From Gentiana macrophylla (taxonomy: Eukaryota; Streptophyta; Magnoliopsida; Gentianales; Gentianaceae), in the NCBI GenBank assembly GCA_026214975.1, contig CM047805.1, positions 372,001-436,000 on the forward strand: 64,000 bases of DNA, written 5' to 3'. Shown piece after piece: positions 46,340-59,323 of this stretch (within the stretch, counting starts at the first letter, position 1; each line of letters starts with the position of its first letter). A program made the position numbers and the translations under genes. The notes below the pieces were generated by a model that was not told the origin of the DNA, searched no databases, and was given only the letters and a program-made list of their open reading frames with translations.

Positions 46340-47720
46340 GACATACCACGGCCTAACCGTTTCAAGTTTCATCAATTGCTCGATCGGAAAATCAATGCCT
46401 ATATCATTGTGATTCTCTGCACCCTCATTTACTAAGCGAGATAAATGATCACCACAATATTCTCACTACCTTTCTTATCTTTAATCACAAGGTCAAACTC
46501 TTGTAGAATTAAAATCCATCAAGTAACCTTGGTTTTGCATCCGCTTTATCCATAAGGTAGCGTAAAGCTGCATGATCTGTCCATACAATCACTTGAGATC
46601 CTAGAAGATAACTTCTAAACTTGTCAATGGCAAAAACAACAGCTAAGAATTCCTTCTCAGTTGTGGTGTAATTGCATTGAGCCGGGTTCAAGGTGCGGCT
46701 CGCATAGTAGATGGGCCTGAACCTTTTATCAACTCTTTGACCTAAAACTGCGCCTACGGCATAATTAGAGGCATCACACATCAACTCGAAAGGCTTGGTC
46801 CAGTCAGGTGCAACTAAAATAGGGGCACTGATAAGCTTGTCCTTCAGACAATTGAAAGCTTCCTTGCACTTCGCATCGAACAAGAATTCTACATCTTCTT
46901 TCAAGAGATTTGATAAAGGCTTGGCAATCGTAGAAAAGTCTCTAATGAAACGCCGGTAGAAGCCAACGTGTCCTAGAAAACCTCGTACCTCTTTCACTGT
47001 TTTTGGGTACGTCATCTTTTCAATGGCTTCAACCTTAGCCTTATCAACTTGAATACCAAAGATTGGACACCTTATGTCCCAAAACGATTCCTTCGCCTAC
47101 TAGAAAATGGCATTTTTCCCGCTAAGCACCGATTTTTCTCAACACAACGTTGGAGTACCATATCTAGGTTCTTCAAGATTTCATCAAAGCTACCGCCGTG
47201 GGCGAGAAGTCATCCATGAAGACTTCCATGCATTGCTCAACAAGTCCATCAAAAATGGCCAACATACACCGTTGAAAAGTCGCGGGTGCATTGCACGCAG
47301 ACGAATGGCATTCTACGAAAAGCAAAAGTACCGGATGGACACGTAAACGTGGTCTTCTCTTGGTCATTAGGGTCGATGGCTATCCGGAAGTAACCGAGTA
47401 TCCATCGAGAAAACAATAATACTTATGACCACTCGGTCGTTCAATAAGCGGTCAATGAAGGGTAGGGAAAGTGGTCCTTGGCCAAGAACCTCATTAAGTC
47501 TACGATAGTCAATACGACTCAGTATCCAATCCACGAGATGTAGGCAACTTCCTCCCTTTTTTCATTCTTTTCAACAAGAATACCGCCTTCTTTGGCACAA
47601 CTTGAGTAGGGTGACCCACTCGCTATCGGCGATTGCATAGATGATTCCCATGTCAAGCCACTTTATAACCTCCTTCTTGACAACCTCCTGCGTATATGCG
47701 GATTCGATCTTCTACGAGGT
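46340..47720 (-). pseudogene. Athila RT and RNase H, unit 2
   Basis: The 168-residue frame 46509-47015 spans the RT thumb through RNase H without the frameshift that splits unit 1 near 36800 ('[16 protein letters not shown]' here). The RT palm piece with FMDDFS is at 47173-47367 in another frame. Comparing the copies suggests each carries different single-base errors on one parental sequence. Confidence 0.88.
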
Positions 47721-48549
47721 TGTCTAACCTTTTAGCTCCTCTCTCCGTTCGGATTTTATGCATGCATATGTGCAGGCCGATCCTCGGATATCACCCACTT
47801 GCCAACCGAACGCGAGGATATTTTTCTTAAGCACTTCTATCACCGTGCTTCTTGCTCAGTGGTCGAGTTTCAAGAAATGATCAAAGGCAATTTATCTCCA
47901 TCCTTAAGAAAGATATACTTAAGGTGTTTGAAGCGGTTTGAGCTCTAAATCGATGAGGTGGTTGCTCAATACTAGACTTTAACGGGCCACCTTTCTCCTT
48001 ATGAGCTTGAAGTGGTTGACGATAGAACACTTCATCTTCCCGAGGCTCAACCCCAGAAAGTACTTTGGATCAAATCATCCATCGGAATCCTCCGGTCAAC
48101 ACTTGCTTCCTTTTTCTTGTGATCGATCATTTTCCTTAACTCTTCGTCTTTCACTCTTACGCTAACTCCTCCCAATCATCTACTTCCCAATGAGTAGCTT
48201 CTCTCCAAACTCTCTACCTCGTCCCAGCTACCCATCGAGCTTCTTCTTCACGAGGATGAAGTCTTCCTGACTCGATTCTTTGAAATCATCGTTTGTCATT
48301 GGGCCTCTCCATGCTTCTAACTCAATAACAGGCCCAGTATGAAGCGAGTGAAGATGACTCGTCAATGCCTACGGCTTGAAATGAATTAGAAGATGGTCCG
48401 CATGATCGGCGGATCCTCAATGTCCATGACTTCAAAACACCTATCTCTCAGTAGCTCCATTGCATCTTCGTAATAGGCATCTCCTCCGTCCTCATATAAG
48501 GCTTCGACAAACGATATTTCATCAATTACGGCTCTTTCGGGATGTGTCC

Positions 48550-51050
48550 CTCGTGTGAAGGTGACAGATGTGTCACCGACTCTAAGAGTAATCATCCTTT
48601 GCGTAAGTCGATGAGGCGTTAGAAGTGTCTAAAAGGTTCGGCCTAGAATTAGAGGCATCTCCTTGTCGGTGGATAGTCTAGATAACCCGATCGGTAGGGA
48701 AGACTAAATGTTCAATTTGAAGAAGAACATTAGCTACACAACCGGCTGCAGATCGACTAGATTTGTCTACCATCCAAGAGAAATGGGGCGTTCTCGCATT
48801 CTTTTGTCTAGCCCGAGCTTCTTGCATACATTTAATGGCATCACATTGATGGAGGCCCCGAGTCGCATAATACATTTTCGAATAAATGGCCTTCGATCTC
48901 ACAGAGATTGAAGGTGCGCGCTGGTCACCTAAACAAATGACAATTTTACGTGAAACCATTGCGCAATCTTCTCAAAACACTTCTTGACCATCCCCTGAAG
49001 CTTTCTCCTACTCCCACGAATTCTTTAAGATACTTAGTACATTTAGGCATTTCGGACAATACCTCACTAAGGGCATACTCACTTTAGTGTCCCTAAGTAT
49101 CCTCCTCACCCCATCATCTTGCTTGTCATTAGTGAGGGCTTTCTCTTTCCTTTTGGTGGATAAGGAAGGGCTTTATCATTCTTCGTGGCTTGATTCTTTA
49201 TCGCCTCATCCTCCTTATCCTTCCATCTCACAAACTTTTCTTTCTTTTTTCTTAGTCGAGTGCGCCTTTGACTTTCCTTTCTCTCCTCATCATCAAAATT
49301 ATTTTCATCCTCCGAAGAATTGTCACTAAGCTCCTCATCGTTGCTTTCTTCGACACGTGATTTCGATTTCCCCTCCCGAACTCATGGCGCCGGGAGGGGC
49401 TACTCGCTTCCGACATCTTGCCGGGTCCAAATTTTCTACCACTTCTCGAGTTACTTCGCTCAACTCCTCTTCTTGCCCATACTCCCATTGTGGTGTAATG
49501 GCGGTGCAAACATTCACATCGACTTTTGATTTCTCTCGGTATAACTCGGAAGTTTACCGTGAGGTCTGCTTGCTTGTTGGTCCGCCATCGACCAACTTGT
49601 CTCTCAATTGCTTTAACACTAGTAGACGAGTCTTTACCATGTCTACCACTCATCGAATTTGTGTTGAGGACACATGAGGTGGTATGATTGTTGTTCGAGT
49701 TTGATTCCAGCCACCTTGAGGCCCTTGGGAGTTCCTGAATCGCCTTTGATAGTTCGAGTTGAAAAAGTTGGATTTGAAGGGCCGTGTGGTAACTTGGCTT
49801 GATTGAAGTTTTGTCGTTGAAATCCTGAGTAGTTCTGGTTCTGGTTGAAGTTTCGGAAGGGTTGGTTTTGATTATCCATTAGGTTTACCTCCTCCGCCAT
49901 CTCAGTTCCTACCTGTGTTTCAAGATAATTTGAATCAGAAGGCTGCATCTGAAGATTGGCCAACTGCTTGCTTATCAATTCCATCTGAGCAACTAACAGT
50001 TGTGTATCAGGATTGCTTGCAGTACCTTCTTTCTTAACAATATTGGTCTTCTTAGGAGTCGACCACATATTGTTCTTGGCTATTGTCTCAGCCACTCTAT
50101 AGGCAGTCTCATCACCTCCCCCTAAGAAGGATCCATGAGTGTGAGTCAAGATAGTCTCTATTAGGTTGAGAGACACCTCGTAAAAGCAGTTCCAACAACT
50201 CATGTCTGTCATATCCGTGATTGGGGCACTTCCTCATCAACAGATTTAATCTCTCCCAAGCCTTGCCACAGTTTCATCCTCCAACCGCTCAAACGTAGCT
50301 ATTTCCGTTTCATTTCCATAATCTTGCACGGTGAAACCCACTTAAGAGCGAAGGCTCTTTTGACATCATTCCATGTATGGAGGAATGATGTGCTAACGAT
50401 TTAAACCATCTCGCTTGCTTCACCTTTCAAAGCAAAAAGGAAATAGCTTCAACTTTACGATCTCGAGAATCAACACCAGGATAATGGCACCTTCTTCACG
50501 ATTTGTACGAATGTGGACAAGAAGTCGTGTGGATCTTCCCGAGCGATACCATGGAAAGAGCTATTCTCGAACTAGAGCAACTACTCCGTTCTTTAGATCA
50601 AAGTTCGCTCCTCCCATATCGGGAGGACGAATAGGTCTATGTCCTCGAGAAAATCTTGGTTTAGATATGGAGTGTAGGGTCCCGGTTCGATTGATTAAGC
50701 CGGTTTTGTCTAAATTGTTGAAGTTGTTGATTTATGCCGACTTGCTTGATTCATTGTTCTTCCGCAGAGCTTGCATCTGTTGAAGGAGTAAATTTAAGCG
50801 AGCTTGGGGGTCGATTTTGGAATTGGTGGATCTTGATCCGCCATTTTGTCCAAATCGGGAGAAGCCTTCTTCTAAGGATAGATCGTTCGGGCTCGGGATC
50901 AAAGATCGAAGTCCTTCTTACTTCTCGTTTGCATAAACCAGAAGAAAGGAAAAGAAAGAAATCAACCCTTTGGGGTTGATTAGAATAGGTTTAGAAAAGA
51001 TTAGATGGTTTAGAGGAGAAAAGAAAAAGAAGTGTCAATTGAAGAGAGTG
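48550..51050 (-). pseudogene. Athila protease and gag, unit 2
   Basis: The protease remnant lies near 48780-48930. Gag runs from about 50843 down to 48970 with more frameshifts than unit 1. The best open piece (49643-50212, 189 residues) holds the Asn/Gln-rich linker 'MDNQNQPFRNFNQNQNYSGFQRQNFN', complete here but damaged in unit 1. Confidence 0.8.
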
Positions 51051-51617
51051 AATCAAGCGTTCGGTATAAGTGAACGCTGCTCGTTGAGAGATTCGAAGTG
51101 GGCGCTCGTTGAGATCATCGAATGGCGTTCGAAAGGCAATTGGGGAGAAACGGGTGTTTAGAGGCTGGACGAGCGTTTGGTAGTTCAGACGCTCGTCTGA
51201 TCAGCTTAAACGATGCAGAAAAGAAGATTTTTAGAACAGACGGGCGTCTGAAAGGATGGACGCCCGTTTAAAAACTGAAAAACGAAACAGATACAGAAAA
51301 GACTAGCAGGAAAGAAAATAAAAACCTAAAATAGTAATAATTAAGGCAATATATTTATACGATCTAAAATCTAAGGCAATCTAAGCTAAATCTAAGGCTT
51401 CGAAACTAATAAAAAAATCTAATGCGACCAATAACATAAAATAAATAAATAAAAACTAAAATAATTAAAATCAAATTTATAAAATCGAAAATCTAAACTA
51501 TGATAAAGTGAAATAAAATAAAAATAAAAATAAAACGTAGCAATTAGATTATTACCTAAAAAAAATAGTACCGAAATAAAAATTGCACCTAGAAGAATCC
51601 GACAACCGTTACCGACT

Positions 51618-51634
51618 CCCCGGCAACGGCGCCA
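51618..51634 (-). other. Primer binding site, Athila unit 2
   Basis: The - strand reads TGGCGCCGTTGCCGGGG, the exact tRNA-Asp match, 6 nt from LTR3. Confidence 0.93.
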
Positions 51635-51640
51635 AAAACT

Positions 51641-53238
51641 TGTTCGGTAAAAACGTGTTTTAAATTTATAAACCGAAACACCCCAAGTATAAGGATCGTA
51701 GTATAGGATGTTTACGGGTAGTCTAAGGAGTGGAATGTTTATCGGATTCGAGATAACAATTATTCTAACGATTATGTCACGATTAACTATCTAAACGAAA
51801 GTTGAAACTAACTAAAACCTAAACCTAAGAATTAAAACTAAAACAAGAATAAAAACAAGCTGAAAAATAAGAAAATAAAACAAAAGCGGACTGAACGTTC
51901 ACTAAAGTGAACGAGCGGCGTGCAGTAACTAAACCTAATGGACGAAGCGTTAGCTTATTATTGCGACGAGCGTCCGATTATGAATCAAGCGAAAAATTGC
52001 GAAAAAACAAAGCAGGAAACTAGGGTTTATCAACTAGAACTTAAACTAATTAAACTTTATCTAAACGATTCGATTAAAACAATTAAAGGAAAACACAGCG
52101 AGGCAACGAATCCACCCATCAACCAACAACCCCCAACTAGATGGTGATCTAAGATGTAGTTTTTAGTAGTGATTTATTCACGAATCCAATTAAATATCTT
52201 CAATCAAATTCTAGGGTTTCGTTTATCTTTTCAAATAAACTAAACATACAATCAACCCGAAATCACGAGGTTGTTTCCAAACTCTTACTCAACTAATCAT
52301 GCATAATCTCTTAAAACACGAATAATTGCATCACTTGAACGAAATAAAACTTAAACCAATATATTTTCATACATAGATCCAAGCATATAGATATAGATAA
52401 ATCGTTTCATCAAATCGTTAATTCCAACAAAACATGATCAATACAAGACAAACATCCAAAGTGATGAAAAACTATAAATTAAACTCACTAACACAAAGCA
52501 TCGAACTCTCTAGTTGGTTGTGTTGATGATGGGCTTCCTCCGTCGACTCACCGCAGGTATTTAGCCAACAATCATGTTGAAGATGATTGTTGGTTGGGAG
52601 ATTTGCATCTCTCGTGAAATTAGGGTTCTCTCGGCCGCACTTTTTGGTGAATTTGCGATCTCAATTATGTGGTATATCAATTAGGTTGAGATCCGCTTTA
52701 TATAGAGTTTTAAGTCGGTCGAGGGTTAAGTCGGCAACGGACGCTAAATGCGGTCTTATGGGCGCCCGTCCCGAGAATACACGACGCTGAATAAACGCTC
52801 GTTCATCCTCCGTCTGAACTCTCTCGAATGTAAAACACAATTCGGACGCCGTCCATTTGTATCAACGCCTGTCTGGAATGGACGCCGCGAACGCCGTCCA
52901 AGATCTTTGAGGTCGGATTTCATCATCTTTATCCAATTTCTTCAAGCCAATTCCAACTCTATCTTGAAAAATTCGACTTGAGCTTCATTTATCCTCTTTA
53001 TATGCACGAAAATTAACTCCTACATGATAAATAAACAATGCAAAAATGTAATAATATCCAAATAATAATAATTCCATTAAATCAACACTTAAAATCATCA
53101 ATTTTGCATACAACCCTCTTAAAATCATCTTTACTCAATAATTACACTTAAAACCTTAATTCTCATGTAAATTGTGCAAATGTGGGGAAAATAATAATGA
53201 AATACACCCTTAATAATCATATAAATATGGCCTTAACA
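51641..53238 (-). repeat. Athila LTR3
   Basis: 1598 bp, the same family, with small indels mostly around CTG/CAG/CCG. 5' LTR of unit 2. Confidence 0.95.
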
Positions 53239-53689
53239 ACACCCCCACACTTAGCTTTTTGTACGTCCTCGGACAAAACAATCAAAACTATAGCTCAACT
53301 TTATAAATAATCCACATAGATCTCTAACTCACGTAACAAAAGATACAACAACTATAGCAAACAATACCATCACAGAGATAGATTCGGTGTATGTGTGACA
53401 AGCCGTTCTCAATCTAACAAGCCTTTCAAAGAAATATCCTTTCAAAAATTCCAATGACTATCCTAGGTACAGACAGTAATAGCTCCACTCAAAGCCTTCC
53501 CACGCACTCAGTAGGATAATCCCTACAGCATATCATGCGGTTTATACTGGGTATAAGATCCATGATAACAAAGACTTTACTTTATTCTTATTCAACATTT
53601 TTCAAAATTTTCAAATTTGACGCATATCAGAATAAGCTCTTACCCATCATAGTAGAATAGGATGTTTCAAGATAACACCCTACCTCACT
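53239..53689 (-). pseudogene. Athila internal stub (unit 3 remnant)
   Basis: Polypurine tract plus about 450 bp of 3' non-coding region, matching 43364-43815. It stops at CTCACT (53684-53689) and jumps into the middle of an LTR. This is the only remains of a third internal domain. Confidence 0.85.
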
Positions 53690-54377
53690 GCAAGGTATTT
53701 AGCCAACAATCATGTTGAAGATGATTGTTGGTTGGGAGATTTGCATCTCTGTGAAATTAGGGTTCTCTGGCCGCAGCTTTTTGGTGAATTTGCGATCTCA
53801 ATTATGTGGTATATCAATTAGGGTTGAGACTGCCGCTTTATATAGAGTTTTAAGTCGGTCAGGGTTAAGTCGGCAACGGACGCTCGTCTGGTCTTATGGA
53901 CGCCCGTCCGTAATACTCGACGCTGAGTAAACGCTGCGTTCATCCTCCGTCAACTCTCTGAATGTAAAACACAATTCCGGACGCTCGTCCATTTGTATCA
54001 AACGCCTGTCTGGAATGGACGCCGCATTTAACGCCGCCCAAGATCTTTGAGGTCGGATTTCATCATCTTTATCCAATTTCTTCAAGCCAATTCCAACTCT
54101 ATCTTGAAAAATTCGACTTGAGCTTCATTTATCCTCTTTATATGCACGAAAATTAACTCCTACATGATAAATAAACAATGCAAAAATGTAATAAAATCCA
54201 AATAATAATAATTCCATTAAATCAACACTTAAAATCATCAATTTTGCATACAACCCTCTTAAAATCATCTTTACTCAATAATTACACTTAAAACCTTAAT
54301 TCTCATGTAAATTGTGCAAATGTGGGAAAATAATAATGAAATACACCCTTAATAATCATATAAATATGGCCTTAACA
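53684..54377 (-). repeat. Athila LTR4, truncated
   Basis: About 690 bp corresponding to the U3/promoter part. The R-U5 side (about 900 bp, the TGTTCGG end on +) is missing. It acts as 3' LTR of internal 4. Confidence 0.9.
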
Positions 54378-55690
54378 ACACCCCACACTTAGCTTTTTGT
54401 ATCGTCCTCGGACAAAACAATCAAAACTATAGCTCAACTTTATAAATAATCCATGAATCTCTAACTCACGTAACAAAAGATACAACAACTATAGCAAACA
54501 ATACCATCACGAGAGATAGATTCGGTGTATGTGTGACAAGCCGTTCTCAATCTAACAAGCCTTTCAAAGAAATATCCTTTCAAAAATTCCAATGACTATC
54601 CTGAAATACAGACGGATGAATAGCTCCACTCAAAGCCTTCCCACGCACTCAGTAGGATAATCCCTACAGCATATCATGCGGTTTATACTGGGTATAAGAT
54701 CCATGATAACAAAGACTTTACTTTATTCTTATTCAACATTTTTCTAAATTTTCAAATTTGACGCATATCAGAATAAGCTCTTACCCATCATAGTAGAATA
54801 GGATGTTTCAAGATAACACCCTACCTTACTCAAATCATCGACCAGCTTCCGACAAACGTATTTATTAATAATTGCTTACTCACTTTATTCATTCACTTTC
54901 CAAAGTCATAAGTTACATCTCACTCATCACATTCAAACTTAATGATATTCACAGCACACGGTCTAACTTAGGTGTAACTATACTGACCTTCCTAAAATAA
55001 ATCATTAAAAATAATGAAGGGATATAATTCAAAAGTCATTGCTTCAAAATCAAAGGCTTTCGTGAGTGAAAAAGCGAATACTATCTCCATAAAAGTAAAA
55101 CATGCTATAATTATCTCACTAAGTCACATACTATCATCGTTAGAAAACTACAACTAGCAAGCATCTAGTTCCAATTATATGCTCGAGACTCACAAAAATT
55201 TTAAATTCAAAGAAAATTTAACTTTCACTCCTATTTCAAAGGATATAGCATAAAAACATACCCAAACACCCCCCACACTAAATCACATTATGTCCTCGAA
55301 TGTGCCAAGATAAAAGAAAAGAAAACTTAGCTAGTTTCAACGGTGGTTGTCGGATGAAAGTTGGCGAGGTCGAGGCCGGAGCATGAATATACCGCAACAA
55401 CTCGAATAGACAACACTTGACAAGATAGTAACTCGAAAACCTGCTCAAAAGTATACGCAACACTCGACATACCATATAATCTCGGGTTTCACACGGGTAT
55501 ATGAGCAACACATAACACAAAACACTTACAATGAACGTAAGAGGAATAACCAACAACACAAAATCAACTAAAGTATTATTACTAAAACAATAAAACAAAA
55601 CAACCTAAGAAAAGAAACAAACAAAGAAAACTAGGTTGCCTCCTAGGAGCGCTCTTTTAATGTCAATAGCTTGACACAGAGTTCAAAAGA
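54378..55690 (-). other. Athila unit 4 3' non-coding region
   Basis: Collinear with the other units, but one copy of the 91-bp-spaced direct repeat has been lost at about 54836 (single copy here, two in units 1 and 2). Confidence 0.7.
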
Positions 55691-56209
55691 TCAACCCGGA
55701 TCGGGCCACTTTGGTTTGACTACCGCCACCTCAGTATCCGAATCAGAAGTATTGGGGCGGAAATGATTTTCACCACAACAACAAGTCAAGTGCGCAATAA
55801 GTTCATTAAACTTCTCTCTCCAAACTACACTGACTCTCTTCTTCTTGCTCTTGCGGATGATAGGCATAGACATAGTGGTATGATCAGAAGTGTCAGCAGA
55901 AGGTACCTCACGGGTGGATATAGGAACGTCATCATCATCTGACTCAAAGAAATAAGATGGAATCTCTTCACAAATCAGGACATCTGTACTCTCATCTCTT
56001 CTTTGGAAATAAAGAAGCTCCGGCTTTTCCTTTGGTTGCCCAAAATATTTCTTAAGTCGATGACCATTCACCTTAAAAGCTTGATTACCATACCCGTTCA
56101 AAGTAATTACTCCACTAGGATTAACCTCGAGAATCTCAAAAGGACCAGACCACCTAGACTTGAGTTTACCCGGAAACAGGTGAAGTCTAGTATTATAGAG
56201 TAAAGCCAT
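55691..56209 (-). CDS. Athila integrase C-terminal domain, unit 4 (open)
   Basis: 172 residues open on -, the only uninterrupted copy. It starts in '[16 protein letters not shown]' (integrase C-terminal GPF/Y-type module), continues to '[19 protein letters not shown]', then an acidic stretch ('FFESDDDDV') and a basic tail ('[19 protein letters not shown]', 'CCCGENHF'). The ATG shown is internal to pol, not a true start. Confidence 0.8.
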   Translation of the reverse strand: MALLYNTRLHLFPGKLKSRWSGPFEILEVNPSGVITLNGYGNQAFKVNGHRLKKYFGQPKEKPELLYFQRRDESTDVLICEEIPSYFFESDDDDVPISTREVPSADTSDHTTMSMPIIRKSKKKRVSVVWREKFNELIAHLTCCCGENHFRPNTSDSDTEVAVVKPKWPDPG

Positions 56210-57310
56210 TTCACCAACTTTGAATTCTCAGTCCTTGATCTTAGCGTCATGGAGTATCTTAGTTCTCTCCTTGCGAGCTTAGCATTCTCGTATGCACGGA
56301 GTCCGAATTAAATCGAGCTCGCTCAATTGTAACAATCTTTTCTCCCCACAGAGTTGGCTATCGAAATTTAAGAATTTAATTGCCCGAAAGCTCTGTGTTC
56401 AAGTTCGACAGTAAATGACAAGCTTTGCCATAGACCATTTGGAAGGGTGACGTGCCCATCGGGTTTTAAATGCAAAGTCGATAAGCCCACAACGCGTCAT
56501 CCAACTTAAGACTCCAATTAGATCGATTATTGTTCACGGTCTTCTCAAAATTCTTTTCAAGCTCGGTTGCTTACCTCGACTTGGCCACTAGTTTGAGGAT
56601 GATATGGTGTACCAATCTTATGTTTGACACCATACTTCTCAAGGATCTTGTCAAGCGGCGCATTGCAAAAATGAGTACCTTCGTCACTAATGAGTGCTCT
56701 CGGACAGCCAAATCTAGTAAAGATATTCTTTTGCAAGAATTTCTTTACAACCTTGTGATCATTAGTTTGAGTAGCTATGGCCTCGACCCATTTGAAACAT
56801 AATCCACACAGACGAGGATATACTTATTACCACATGAGGATGGAAAGGGTCCCATAAAATCTATGCCCCAAACATCGAAAACTTCGCATTCAAGAATGGG
56901 CTTAAGTGGCATTTCCATCCGACTACTCTGCCGTCCCGTTCTCTGGCACCTATCACAACCTTTACAAAAGGCTTCTGCATCTTTAAACAGAGTCGGCCAA
57001 GAGAATCCAAATTGAAGAATCTTTGCAACCGTCTTGGTGTTCCATAGTGACCTCCGGTAGGACCGCTATGGCATTGTTCTAAGATATCCCACTGATCATG
57101 CTCGGAACACACCTTCAAGCAACCCATCCTTACGGACCTTGAACAAATAAGGATCTTCCCATACGAGATATTTAAGATCGAAAAGAACTTCTTCCTCTCC
57201 TCGATCGTCATATCCTCTAAATGACCACTCGCTAAATAGTTGACATAGTCGACATACCACGGCCTAACCGTTTCAAGCTTCATCAATTGCTCGATTCGGA
57301 AAATCAATGC
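56210..57310 (-). pseudogene. Athila integrase core, unit 4
   Basis: Zinc region and '[19 protein letters not shown]' are open in 56861-57307, giving the HHCC His pair that is out of frame in unit 1. The catalytic core continues in other frames to 56260. Several single-base losses. Confidence 0.85.
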
Positions 57311-58436
57311 CTATATCATTGTGATTCTCTGCACCCTCATTTACTAAGCGAGATAAATGATCACCACAATATTCTCACTACCTTTCTTATCTTTAATCAC
57401 AAGGTCAAACTCTTGTAGAATTAAAATCCATCGAAGTAACCTTGGTTTTGCATCCGCTTTATCCATAAGGTAGCGTAAAGTCGCATGATCTGTCCATACA
57501 ATCACTTGAGACCGAGAAGATAGCTTACAAACTTGTCAATGGCAAAGACGACGGCTAAGAATTCCTTCTCGATCGTAGTATAATTGCATTGAGCCGGGTT
57601 CAAGGTGCGGCTCGCATAATAAATGGGCTGAACCTTTATCAACTCTTTGACCTAAAGCTGCGCCTCACGGCATAATTAGAGGCATCGCACATCAACTCGA
57701 AGGCTTGGTCGGTCGGTGCAACTAAAATAGGGGCATCGATAAGCTTGTCCTTCGAGACAATTGAAAGCTTCCTTGCACTTCGCATCGAACAAGAATTCTA
57801 CATCTTCTTTCAAGAGATTTGATAAAGGCTTGGCAATCGTAGAAAAGTCTCTAATGAAACGCCGGTAGAAGCCAACGTGTCCTAGAAAACCTCGTACCTC
57901 TTTCACTTTGTTTTGGGTGCGTCATCTTTTCAATGGCTTCAACCTTAGCCTTATCAACTTGAATACCAAAGATTGGACACCTTATGTCCCAAAACGATTC
58001 CTTCGTCTACTAGAAAATGGCATTTTTCCCGCTTAGCACCGCATTTTTCTCAACACAACGTTGGAGTACCATATCTAGGTTCTTCAAGATTTCATCAAAG
58101 CTACCGCCGTAGACTGAGAAGTCATCCATGAAGACTTCCATGCATTGCTCAACAAGTCCATCAAAAATGGCCAACATACACCGTTGAAAAGTCGCGGGTG
58201 CATTGCACAGACCGAATGGCATTCTATGAAAAGCAAAAGTACCAGATGGACACGTAAACGTGGTCTTCTCTTGGTCATTGGGGTCGATGGCTATCTGGAA
58301 GTAACCAGAGTATCCATCGAGAAAACAATAATACTTATGACCACTCAGTCGTTCAATAAGCTGGTCAATGAAGGGTAGGGGAAAGTGGTCCTTGGCAGTA
58401 ACCTCATTAAGTCTACGATAGTCAATACAGACTCTA
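57311..58436 (-). pseudogene. Athila RNase H and partial RT, unit 4
   Basis: Includes 'VFMDDFSVYGG' (58010-58222) and the thumb (57676-57906). The RT fingers read 'RVCIDYRRLNE' up to about 58435, then homology to other units ends at the foreign block. The N-terminal RT, protease and gag are absent from this unit. Confidence 0.85.
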
Positions 58437-59300
58437 GGGGTTAGGCTTCATACTACGAGTTGCTAGTTGTAAAAAATTTCGTTTATGTCATGATTACTAA
58501 GCTAAATAACGGATAAAACTAAACGAATACTGTAAATTAAACTTAACTAAAACGTAAAACTGGACAGAAGAGATGATCTAAAGCCAGGAAAGATACGGGC
58601 TGCGAACCAATTTAAACTAACTAATCTAAGGTGCAGATAAAAGTAAACTAACTAGACAAATTCAAGCTTTTAAGGATTTAAATCAAATTTATAACGAGCA
58701 AACGAGGATTGATCCACCTATCCAACAAGCATTGATTCCCTATCTCGATTATATTGCCGTTTTTATTCAGGTTGTGATTCACCTCACCTAAACATGAACC
58801 CTAATTCCTTAGAAAGTTCATCTATCAATCTACTATCTTCCGATGTAAGATTAACGCGTTTAATAACCGAAGGTGCAAACTTTGTGTTTATAACCTAGTA
58901 ATCAGACCTATTAACTTCCGTTATGATAGATTCGAGTTACTATTCTTATTCATGGTGATCTAGGGTTTATTAAGACTTCCATCAACAATAAACGATCAAC
59001 ACATGCATATCTTCCGATATAAAAGCAAATTAAACTTGAATAAGCATGAATAAGAAACAACCTTTATTAAAAACTCACAGTATAATCGAAGAAAACGAAA
59101 TCAACAATTGTTGGACGGCTTCACAATACTCGTTTGATGAAGCTTTTAGCCTCTGAACATCCTCAAGAACTCAAATTTGCGAAAACAAATTGCATAAAAA
59201 GTAACTAGTGTTTAATCTAAATAAAGTGCATAAAAATAGGAATAAAAAGATGAAAAACGCAGCCTAAAGCCGCCCCTAGGTTTAGGGTTTTGAATAACGT
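58437..59300. other. Foreign block replacing leader, gag and protease in Athila unit 4
   Basis: 864 bp without similarity to units 1-3, placed between RT and the primer site. No coding sequence is seen. Its AT-rich layout loosely follows the R-U5 half of the Athila LTR in the same orientation ('aaaaactcac', 'catgcat', 'gatccacc'), so it may come from a different Athila subfamily. The right boundary coincides with the primer site. Confidence 0.7.
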
Positions 59301-59317
59301 CCCCGGCAACGGCGCCA
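59301..59317 (-). other. Primer binding site, Athila unit 4
   Basis: Exact TGGCGCCGTTGCCGGGG on -, 6 nt from LTR5. Sequence beyond it differs completely from the other units. Confidence 0.92.
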
Positions 59318-59323
59318 AAAACT

